The notes beneath the pieces were generated by a model. The model worked only from the letters and a program-made list of their open reading frames with translations. It had not been told where the DNA came from and did no database searches. From assembly GCA_004557805.1 (NCBI GenBank), contig SFFS01000087.1, forward strand, positions 1 through 9,985: DNA of 9,985 nt, given 5' to 3'. Made by a program: the position numbers and the translations under genes. Source of the stretch: Clostridiales bacterium. GTDB lineage: Bacteria > Bacillota > Clostridia > Christensenellales > Aristaeellaceae. This document shows, piece after piece, positions 1-5,478 of this stretch (its first letter is position 1; each line of letters starts with the position of its first letter).

Positions 1-456
1 CGGATGTTTGAGTTGCACGCGCAGCCGCGCGCGGATGCGCTGTGCGATCAGCCCGCGCTGCTCCTGCACCGCTTTGAAGCGCCTGCGTTTGAAGCGCGCG
101 TGCGGCTGGAGACGCTCGAGGGCGGCGCGACTGCCGGGATGATCGCGCTGGGCAGGCGCTACGGCGCGCTTGCGCTGCACGGGGAAAACGCCGCAGCGGA
201 GGTTTCGCTGATTTGCGGAGAAATTGGCGGCAGAGAAGAAGCGCGCCCGCTCGGACGTGTGGATGTGCGCGGCGGCGCGGATATTGCGCTGCTGTTCGAC
301 GGAACGCAATGCCGCTTCCGGCTGGAAACGGCGGACGGCACGCTGACGCCTGAACCGTTCCCGGCCAGCGCGGGCGTATGGACGGGAGAGAAATACGGCG
401 TGTTTGCGCTGGGCAGGAAGGGCGGCGCGAGGTTCTCGCTGCCGGAAGAAGAATAA
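1..456 (+). CDS. C-terminal end of a GH43-like glycoside hydrolase (5' truncated by the window)
   Basis: The reading frame is open from the first base and ends with TAA at 454-456, so only the last 151 residues are present. The visible part resembles the concanavalin-like beta-sandwich domain found at the C-terminus of many GH43 beta-xylosidases and arabinofuranosidases. It shows a GMIALGRRYGALAL segment, a hydrophobic strand followed by CRFRLETADG, and the closing pattern GVWTGEKYGVFALG, matching the family's usual 'sequence-strand-WxGxKxGxFA' end. The catalytic five-bladed propeller, with its acidic residues, would lie upstream and cannot be checked. If the assignment is right, the enzyme removes xylose or arabinose from plant hemicellulose. 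The in-frame ATG at 4-6 is probably internal, because the domain appears to begin before it. The gene converges on the glycerol-1-phosphate dehydrogenase gene. The domain call rests on motif resemblance only. Confidence 0.6.
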   Translation, partial: RMFELHAQPRADALCDQPALLLHRFEAPAFEARVRLETLEGGATAGMIALGRRYGALALHGENAAAEVSLICGEIGGREEARPLGRVDVRGGADIALLFDGTQCRFRLETADGTLTPEPFPASAGVWTGEKYGVFALGRKGGARFSLPEEE

Positions 457-471
457 CATGCTATAACGAAC

Positions 472-520
472 AAACCGGAGACGCCGCGCTTTGCAGCGCG
501 TCTCCGGTTTGGGTTTTATG
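472..520. terminator. Bidirectional intrinsic terminator between convergent genes
   Basis: A perfect 13-bp inverted repeat, AAACCGGAGACGC at 472-484 and GCGTCTCCGGTTT at 498-510, encloses a 13-nt loop. On the plus strand it is followed by a T-rich stretch (GGGTTTTATG). It sits between the stop codon of the glycosidase at 456 and the stop codon of the minus-strand dehydrogenase at 542, so it can serve both. The minus-strand T-tract is weak. Confidence 0.8.
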
Positions 521-541
521 GCCGCTCAGCGGCCGTGCGAA

Positions 542-1840
542 TCAGTTCAGCCGCACCTTCCGGGCTGTTTCTTCCAGCATGCCTGCATCCTGCAGGAGCC
601 ACAGCTGCGTGTAGCGATCCTTGAGATCCTTGGCGTAGATCATGCAGTCGCGGATGACCGCTTCGGGATACATGTCCGTCAGCTCGTCCATGTGGTAACC
701 GGCCAGCTTGAGCATGGCCAGCACTTCCTCGCCGGTGGGCGACGTACGGATGATGCGGCACACCTCCGCCCAGTTGTCGCGGATGCGCTGCACGCGATCA
801 ACGCCGTAGAAGCCGACCTGCTTTTGCAGCTCGAGCACCTCGGGCGCGCGGGATGCAAACACGCGGCGGATTTCCGCTTCCCACGCCGCATCGTCGCGGC
901 CGTGGCGGAACGCAGCCGGGTCGAGCGTGAGAATCCAATAGCGCAGACGCTGCGAGAGCACCGTGGCGTAGCCCACGTCTAAGCCATGGCAGAAATAGTC
1001 GCGGTGATGGATGATGCCGGTGATTTCAAAGAAGTGCGAGAAGTGATGCTCCGAGCCGGAGGCCGGGCGGGACGAACCCATATAGGCGATGGAAACGCCC
1101 ATGATGGCAAGGCTTTCGGTCAGGCGGCCGATGGCCTGCGGGTCGCGCGCCATGCAGGCGGGAATATTCGCGGCGCATGCGTCGAGTTCGCCCTGAATCA
1201 GATCCTCGATCAGCTGACAATGATGTTCGCCGTTGAGCAGGCAGGCCAGCTTCCAGTCGTTGAGCGAAGCGTACTTGCCCAGAATATCGCCGATGCCGGC
1301 GCGGATCATGTCCATCGGCGCGTTGGCGAGGATGTCCGTATCGCCGACGATCCAGCTGGCGACGTGCGTGGTGTAGGTCACTTTCATGCCGCTAATAATC
1401 ATCGCCGCGCCCTTGGAGGCGTAGCCGTCCATCGAAGGAGCGGTGGCCACGATCATGTAGGGCAGCTTGTGCGTAAAGCTGACGTATTTGCACAGATCGT
1501 TGATTACGCCCGAACCGACGCCGACGATCACGTCGGTATCAGCAGTGACGAACGAATCGACGAACGCGATGGAATGTTCGTCAGGGATGACCAGCGAGGT
1601 CTGATTGAAGAACGCTTCGGTTACGTTCATGCCCGCGCCGCGCAGCTTTTCGAGCACTTTTTCGCCGCAGAGCGGCTTGGTATTGCCGTCTGAAACGAGC
1701 AGCGCGTTTTTATGCCCCGCGAGGAAGCCGGGAATTTTGTCCAGCGCGCCCTTTTCGACAAGGATTTCCTTGATGTCGCAGCTGTGCTTCTGCCCGCAGG
1801 AGCAGAGAAATTCGCCGCGAAGAAGCTCTTTGACGTTCAT
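542..1840 (-). CDS. araM: sn-glycerol-1-phosphate dehydrogenase (AraM/EgsA family)
   Basis: This 432-residue protein belongs to the iron-alcohol/polyol dehydrogenase superfamily, in the AraM/EgsA branch. These enzymes reduce dihydroxyacetone phosphate to sn-glycerol-1-phosphate with NAD(P)H. In Bacillus this feeds archaeal-type heptaprenylglyceryl phosphate. Visible motifs are the nucleotide-binding GVGSGVIND (about 107-115), APSMDGYAS (134-142), GIGDILGKYASLNDW (182-196), SGSEHHFSH (261-269) and CHG (284-286). By family comparison the metal ligands should be Asp185, a His of the EHHFSH cluster and His285. A Cys-rich N-terminus (LCSCGQKHSC, 12-21) is also seen. The ATG at 1840 has GGAGG about 10 nt upstream. 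The gene is monocistronic, with its own promoter and terminator, and is divergent from pcp. Its neighbour encodes a hemicellulose-type glycosidase; in Bacillus subtilis araM lies in the arabinose operon. Length is typical of bacterial AraM. Confidence 0.9.
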   Translation of the reverse strand: MNVKELLRGEFLCSCGQKHSCDIKEILVEKGALDKIPGFLAGHKNALLVSDGNTKPLCGEKVLEKLRGAGMNVTEAFFNQTSLVIPDEHSIAFVDSFVTADTDVIVGVGSGVINDLCKYVSFTHKLPYMIVATAPSMDGYASKGAAMIISGMKVTYTTHVASWIVGDTDILANAPMDMIRAGIGDILGKYASLNDWKLACLLNGEHHCQLIEDLIQGELDACAANIPACMARDPQAIGRLTESLAIMGVSIAYMGSSRPASGSEHHFSHFFEITGIIHHRDYFCHGLDVGYATVLSQRLRYWILTLDPAAFRHGRDDAAWEAEIRRVFASRAPEVLELQKQVGFYGVDRVQRIRDNWAEVCRIIRTSPTGEEVLAMLKLAGYHMDELTDMYPEAVIRDCMIYAKDLKDRYTQLWLLQDAGMLEETARKVRLN

Positions 1841-1881
1841 GACCGGTATGCCTCCGTAAAGATATATTTTTCACTGTCTGC

Positions 1882-1910
1882 ATTGTACAATACCTGCGCC
1901 GCGTTTGCAA
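1882..1910 (-). promoter_or_regulatory. Sigma-A promoter of the glycerol-1-phosphate dehydrogenase gene
   Basis: Read on the minus strand, a -35 box TTGCAA (1910-1905) and a -10 box TACAAT (1887-1882) are separated by exactly 17 bp. The transcript would begin near 1875, giving a leader of about 35 nt that contains the GGAGG ribosome binding site. No operator-like dyad was recognised. Confidence 0.75.
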
Positions 1911-2000
1911 GGAAACGGCGAGGGAATTCGCGCGAAGTTTTGGCCTGCGCATGCGGCGAAAAAGGAAACGGCACGGAGAATGGCGAATCATTGCGCAGAG

Positions 2001-2024
2001 ATAAAAAAGCGGCGCGTCAGCGCC
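2001..2024 (-). terminator. Minus-strand hairpin with T-tract just upstream of pcp
   Basis: GGCGC (2011-2015), loop GTCA, GCGCC (2020-2024). Read on the minus strand the stem is followed by GCTTTTTTAT (complement of 2001-2010), the form of an intrinsic terminator facing the dehydrogenase promoter. On the plus strand the same hairpin lies directly before the pcp ribosome binding site GGGAG (2028-2032). The stem is only 5 bp, so activity is uncertain. Confidence 0.4.
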
Positions 2025-2038
2025 CGTGGGAGAAACGT

Positions 2039-2644
2039 ATGAAAATTTTGCTGACAGCCTTCGAACCGTTCGGCGGCGAAACCGTTAACCCGGCGCAGGA
2101 AGCGGTGCGCGCGCTCGGCGGGCGGATTGCCGGAGCGGAGATCGTCCGGATCGACGTGCCGGTCGTGTTCGGAAAATCGATCGATACGGTCGTTCGCGCG
2201 ATGCGCGCCGAGCGGCCCGGCGCGGTGATCTGCGTCGGCCAGGCGGGCGGACGCTTCGCCATCACGCCCGAGCGCGTCGCGATCAACCTCGACGACGCGC
2301 GCATTCCCGATAACGAGGGCAACCGGCCGGTCGATACGCCCGTCGTTCCGGACGGCGCGCCGGCGTATTTTTCGACGCTGCCGGTGAAGAGCATCGTCGC
2401 GCGCATCCGCGAGGCGGGCGTTCCGGCCGAGCTTTCCAATTCCGCCGGAACCTATGTGTGCAACCACCTGATGTACGGCGTGCTGCACCATATTGCGCGC
2501 GAATTTCCCGGAATGCGCGGCGGGTTTATTCATGTGCCGTTTTTGCATGAGCAGGCGCTGACGCGCCCGAATGTGCCTTCGCTGTCGATGCGCGATCTTA
2601 CGGTGGGGCTGGAGGCAACTGTGGCGGCTGTGGCGGAGGAATAG
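2039..2644 (+). CDS. pcp: Pyroglutamyl peptidase I (pyrrolidone-carboxylate peptidase)
   Basis: This cytoplasmic cysteine peptidase of family C15 removes N-terminal pyroglutamate from peptides. The 201-residue length fits the family (about 200-215). The N-terminus MKILLTAFEPFGGETVNPA is the family's opening signature. The expected catalytic triad is visible: Glu78 in ITPERVAIN, Cys141 in SAGTYVCNHLMYG and His165 in GFIHVPFLHEQ. The segment NLDDARIPDN (83-92) is also characteristic. The ATG at 2039 is chosen because it starts the conserved domain and has GGGAG 6 nt upstream. An in-frame extension back to 1712 is antisense to the dehydrogenase gene and has no family similarity. No convincing promoter was found in 1911-2038. 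The gene ends before a clean terminator and appears monocistronic. Confidence 0.95.
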   Translation: MKILLTAFEPFGGETVNPAQEAVRALGGRIAGAEIVRIDVPVVFGKSIDTVVRAMRAERPGAVICVGQAGGRFAITPERVAINLDDARIPDNEGNRPVDTPVVPDGAPAYFSTLPVKSIVARIREAGVPAELSNSAGTYVCNHLMYGVLHHIAREFPGMRGGFIHVPFLHEQALTRPNVPSLSMRDLTVGLEATVAAVAEE

Positions 2645-2664
2645 AAGGCGGATCGGCGCGCGTG

Positions 2665-2690
2665 CCCGGCAGAAATGCCGGGTATTTTCA
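2665..2690 (+). terminator. Intrinsic terminator of pcp
   Basis: A perfect 7-bp stem, CCCGGCA (2665-2671) with TGCCGGG (2676-2682), is closed by a GAAA tetraloop and followed by TATTTTCATT. It lies 20 nt after the pcp stop codon. Confidence 0.85.
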
Positions 2691-2694
2691 TTCG

Positions 2695-2723
2695 TTGAAA
2701 AAGATTGCTTATTATTTTACAAT
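2695..2723 (+). promoter_or_regulatory. Upstream tandem promoter P1 (sigma-A type)
   Basis: TTGAAA (2695-2700) and TACAAT (2718-2723) are separated by 17 bp of AT-rich sequence. Its -10 box ends only 5 bp before the -35 box of the MerR-type promoter, so transcripts starting near 2730 would run through the MerR-type dyad. It starts right after the pcp terminator. Confidence 0.6.
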
Positions 2724-2728
2724 ACCTA

Positions 2729-2759
2729 TTGACCTTGGACTGGCTCCAAGGCCTATAAT
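2729..2759 (+). promoter_or_regulatory. MerR-type promoter/operator P2 with 19-bp spacer
   Basis: TTGACC (2729-2734) and TATAAT (2754-2759) are separated by 19 bp rather than 17. The spacer carries a perfect dyad, CCTTGGA (2733-2739), 5-bp centre CTGGC, TCCAAGG (2745-2751). Long spacers occupied by a dyad are the defining property of MerR-family promoters, where the activator untwists DNA to realign the two boxes. The CCTTGGA...TCCAAGG half-sites resemble those known for aldehyde/thiol-stress MerR regulators (AdhR/NmlR type). The start site would be near 2766, leaving a leader of about 17 nt that contains AAGGGGG before the GTG start. This suggests autoregulation of the downstream gene, or of its ancestor. 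Confidence 0.85.
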
Positions 2760-2782
2760 GGGCGCGAAGGGGGTCGGCGGCT

Positions 2783-4147
2783 GTGGACGAAAACAAATAT
2801 TCGATCGGGCGTTTTGCGGCGATTTTGGGAATTGACGCGGATACCATTCGGTATTATGAGAAAATCGGCCTTTTGCAGTCGCGCCGGGATGAGAACAACT
2901 ATCGCTACTATACGGACACGGATTGCCGCACACTGATGACCTGCCGCGAGCTGCGCGCGCTGGGGTTTTCCATTGAAGAGCTGGCGGCGCAGCTGAACAT
3001 GTCCGCCGAGACCCTTGCGGCAACGCTCCAGACGTATAACGGTTACTGTGCGGCGGGCGAAGATCCCGATTTCGGCAAGGATGCGTCTATGCTGGTCGAT
3101 CTGTCCGAAGGCCCGTATTACGCGGTGAAGGGCGCGGCATGGATTTACAGTACTGTCGGCGGCCTGCACGTCGATGAAAAAATGCGCGTGGTCGATACGG
3201 ACGGCCAGGTCATGAACGGTCTGTATGCGGTCGGCACGGATTCCATGGGCGTGCTGATGTCGGAAGAAAAGTTCTATCTGGGCTACGGCGGCGTGGCGAT
3301 GGGATACGTGTTCTATTCCGGCTACGAGGCGGGCAAACAGGCTTCGTATTACGCCGAGGGCGCAGAGCCTGCGGATGAAACGCAGGCCGTGCTGGAGGCT
3401 GTTGCGGCAACCGGGACCTTCGGCGCGCTGCCGTATACGGCCATGCTGAACGCCGGGGTATCGGTAAAGAAAACGGGCGGAAACAAATTCGAAGTCAACG
3501 GCACGGCGGCGGCCGTCAGCGCGCTCACGGGCGAAAAGGCCAACTATGTCGCGGTGCTGCTCGACAGGCCGGAAGGAGCGGCGGACTGCGCGAAGGTTTC
3601 CAGCGCGAACGCGCTGGGCGAAGAAATCGACTCCTGCCTGTATGAGCAGACGGAAGCGGGCGTGGTGTGCCTGCAGCCGGTGACCGAGGAAATCCTTGCG
3701 ACGGGCGGCTTTGTGCTGACGGCGCAGTGGGGCGATGAGGAAACCGCCTACACCTTCTGCGCGGGCACGCTGGCGCTGGATGATCTGGACTGCACGCTGA
3801 CCGAGGAAGCGAAGGCGGCCGGAGTCGAGGGCGAATTTGAACTGTACGCCGAGGGCGGCTTCCGGTATACGCTGGAAGGCGGCGCCTCCGCGCTGTATCT
3901 GCAGAGTCCCGCTCCGGAAACGGCGTTCGCCGAGGCTGTGATCGTGAGCGTGAACGGCGAAGAAGCGGGCGAAACGGTGGAGCAGCCGGGCGCGGGCATC
4001 GTCTGCGCGGCGGAACTGACCGGCGCGAGTGAAGTGATCGTCGTGGTAGACTGGAACTTCTTCGTGCCCAAGCTGGACGTCTGGACGATGACGGTTTCGG
4101 ACGTTCCCTATACGAATACCGTAACCTATACGTTCCAGATTCGCTGA
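2783..4147 (+). CDS. Chimeric protein: MerR helix-turn-helix fused to a truncated flavoprotein C-terminus and an unknown tail
   Basis: The 454-residue product has three parts. Residues 5-68 are a MerR DNA-binding domain: YSIGRFAAILGI, then TIRYYEKIGLL, RDENNYRYYTD and LRALGFSIEE. From about residue 66 to 190 the sequence matches the C-terminal end of FrdA/urocanate-reductase-like flavoproteins: ELAAQLNMSAETLAATLQTYN, AGEDPDFGKD, GPYYAVK, STVGGLHVDE and GLYAVGTDSMGVL. The N-terminal Rossmann fold (GxGxxG) and the substrate domain of that family are absent, so independent FAD binding is doubtful. The MerR dimerisation helix is also missing. The His and Arg seen at the fumarate reductase active site (HTxGG, NRxGG) are replaced (STVGG, YLGYGG). 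Residues about 195-454 are acidic, beta-rich-looking and unrecognised. The GTG at 2783 is used because it opens the MerR domain, with AAGGGGG 9 nt upstream. The gene is flanked by a MerR-type promoter and a strong terminator. It may be a deletion fusion, an assembly join or a genuine new regulator. Confidence 0.8.
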   Translation: MDENKYSIGRFAAILGIDADTIRYYEKIGLLQSRRDENNYRYYTDTDCRTLMTCRELRALGFSIEELAAQLNMSAETLAATLQTYNGYCAAGEDPDFGKDASMLVDLSEGPYYAVKGAAWIYSTVGGLHVDEKMRVVDTDGQVMNGLYAVGTDSMGVLMSEEKFYLGYGGVAMGYVFYSGYEAGKQASYYAEGAEPADETQAVLEAVAATGTFGALPYTAMLNAGVSVKKTGGNKFEVNGTAAAVSALTGEKANYVAVLLDRPEGAADCAKVSSANALGEEIDSCLYEQTEAGVVCLQPVTEEILATGGFVLTAQWGDEETAYTFCAGTLALDDLDCTLTEEAKAAGVEGEFELYAEGGFRYTLEGGASALYLQSPAPETAFAEAVIVSVNGEEAGETVEQPGAGIVCAAELTGASEVIVVVDWNFFVPKLDVWTMTVSDVPYTNTVTYTFQIR

Positions 4148-4162
4148 GACCAAATTGCAGCG

Positions 4163-4200
4163 CATGCCCTCTGCCGCTGAGCAGAGGGCATGTTTTTTCT
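4163..4200 (+). terminator. Strong intrinsic terminator after the chimeric gene
   Basis: A perfect 12-bp stem, CATGCCCTCTGC (4163-4174) with GCAGAGGGCATG (4181-4192), 6-nt loop CGCTGA, is followed by six T (4193-4198). It starts 15 nt after the TGA stop. Confidence 0.95.
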
Positions 4201-4228
4201 TGCGCCGTACTGGCAAAACTGCTATAAT
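4200..4228 (+). promoter_or_regulatory. Extended -10 promoter of the aldo/keto reductase gene
   Basis: TTGCGC (4200-4205), 17-bp spacer, TATAAT (4223-4228), preceded by TGC to give an extended -10 (TGCTATAAT). The -35 box directly abuts the T-tract of the preceding terminator. A GCTA-TAAT-TAGC dyad (4221-4232) overlaps the -10, and CTGGC/GCCAG (4210-4214, 4231-4235) flank it. These may be an operator, but they are short. Confidence 0.75.
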
Positions 4229-4264
4229 TAGCCAGGAATAACATCTGCGCACGAAAGGGAGAAA

Positions 4265-5395
4265 ATGAATATGGCTGACTATTTCGGAAAGGAAACCCCG
4301 AAGCTGGGGTTCGGCTTTATGCGCCTTCCGAAGCTGGAAAACGGCGAAACGGATCTGGAGCAGGTTAAGCAAATGGTGGACGTCTTTATGGCGGCCGGGC
4401 AGACTTACTTCGATACCGCTTATGTATACGATAACGGCAAATCCGAGGAAGCGCTGCGCGAAACGCTCGTAAAGCGCTATCCGCGCGATACGTTCACCGT
4501 CGCCACCAAGCTGTGCGCATGGCTGCAAGGCCATGATGAAGCGAGCGCAAAGCAGCAGTTCTATACCAGCCTGGAGCGTACCGGCGCGGGGTATATCGAT
4601 TACTATCTGCTGCACGCGCTGCAGGCCGACAACTATAAAAAATGCGACGAGTATCATCTCTGGGATTTCCTGCGTGAGCTGAAGGAAAAGGGGCTTGTTC
4701 GCCATTACGGCTTTTCCTTCCATGCTGCGCCGGAGCTGCTCGACGAGCTGCTGACGGCGCATCCGGATGTCGATTTCATTCAGCTTCAGCTGAACTACGC
4801 CGATTGGGAGAATGAGAAGGTACAGTCGCGCGCGTGCTACGAGGTGGCGCGCCGGCACGGCAAGTCCATTACGGTGATGGAGCCTGTCAAGGGCGGCCTG
4901 CTGGCCAATCCGCCCAAGGCCGTGCGCGAGCTGTTTGACGCGGCGGATCCGGGGATGTCCTACGCCTCGTGGGCCATTCGATATGTCGCCTCGCTCGACG
5001 GCATTATCACGGTGCTTTCCGGCATGTCCAATCTTGCGCAGGTGGAGGACAACGTTTCCTACATGAAGCAGTTCAAGCCGCTGACCGAGCGTGAGGAGGC
5101 GGTGATCGCGCAGGCAAAGACAATCCTCGCCCAGCAGAAATCCATTCCCTGCACGGCGTGCCATTACTGTATGGACGGCTGCCCGAAAAAGATTCCGATC
5201 CCGGAAATCTTTTCGGCCTGCAACGACTTTTTCCGCTATGAAAACAAGGCGCGCGCGGCGAAGATGTACCAGAACGCCGTGAAGGAAAAGGGAAAAGCGT
5301 CCGATTGCATCCGCTGCGGCAAATGCGAGAAAACCTGCCCGCAGCAGCTGAAGGTGCGCGGATTCCTGGAGGAAGCGGCGAAACTGTTCGATTGA
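4265..5395 (+). CDS. Aldo/keto reductase with C-terminal 2x[4Fe-4S] ferredoxin-like domain
   Basis: A 376-residue (beta/alpha)8-barrel oxidoreductase of the AKR superfamily with a ferredoxin-like extension. The catalytic tetrad is visible: Asp50 and Tyr55 (FDTAYVYD), Lys82 (VATKL) and His117 (YYLLHALQ). GFSFH (149-153), QLQLNY (173-178) and EPVKGG (206-211) are typical of this subfamily. Two CxxCxxCxxxCP motifs follow, at Cys296-306 (CTACHYCMDGCP) and Cys348-358 (CIRCGKCEKTCP), each suited to a 4Fe-4S cluster. Such proteins are common in anaerobic Clostridia; substrates are mostly unknown, and electrons may come from reduced ferredoxin as well as NAD(P)H. GGGAG at 4257-4261 is only 3 nt from the ATG at 4265 but 9 nt from the ATG at 4271, so the true start may be two codons later. 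It has its own promoter. No T-tract terminator follows; the downstream region is filled with hairpins. Confidence 0.93.
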   Translation: MNMADYFGKETPKLGFGFMRLPKLENGETDLEQVKQMVDVFMAAGQTYFDTAYVYDNGKSEEALRETLVKRYPRDTFTVATKLCAWLQGHDEASAKQQFYTSLERTGAGYIDYYLLHALQADNYKKCDEYHLWDFLRELKEKGLVRHYGFSFHAAPELLDELLTAHPDVDFIQLQLNYADWENEKVQSRACYEVARRHGKSITVMEPVKGGLLANPPKAVRELFDAADPGMSYASWAIRYVASLDGIITVLSGMSNLAQVEDNVSYMKQFKPLTEREEAVIAQAKTILAQQKSIPCTACHYCMDGCPKKIPIPEIFSACNDFFRYENKARAAKMYQNAVKEKGKASDCIRCGKCEKTCPQQLKVRGFLEEAAKLFD

Positions 5396-5406
5396 CGCGA
5401 CGAAAA

Positions 5407-5471
5407 GCAGGGCGGCTTCGCCGCGCCTGCGGGCTGCGCAAGCAGCCGGCCCCATGAGGCGCGGAAGCGCC
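5407..5471 (+). repeat. Cluster of three consecutive small hairpins
   Basis: Hairpin 1 (5407-5430) has a 10-bp stem with one bulged G (GCAGG + GCGGC, loop TTC). Hairpin 2 (5432-5447) is GGCTGC, loop GCAA, GCAGCC. Hairpin 3 (5458-5471) is GGCGC, loop GGAA, GCGCC. Hairpins 2 and 3 have stable GNRA loops. None is followed by a T-tract, so they are not simple terminators. They lie just after the aldo/keto reductase stop codon and could protect its 3' end or form a small structured RNA. Confidence 0.5.
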
Positions 5472-5478
5472 GAAAAGT

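Noticed and set aside
491..1693. Two long plus-strand frames (491-982 and 986-1693)
   Set aside because: Both are antisense to the glycerol-1-phosphate dehydrogenase gene, whose motifs are unambiguous.
1712..2038. An N-terminal extension of pcp by 109 codons
   Set aside because: The extension overlaps the dehydrogenase start and promoter in antisense and has no family similarity; the internal ATG at 2039 matches the family start and has a ribosome binding site.
2753..5455. A 900-codon open frame on the minus strand
   Set aside because: It is antisense to two well-supported plus-strand genes with clear motifs, starts in a hairpin region and shows only Arg/His/Leu-rich sequence without domain motifs; a by-product of GC-rich codon use.
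5407..5471. Intrinsic terminator for the aldo/keto reductase
   Set aside because: The hairpins are stable but none is followed by a T-tract.
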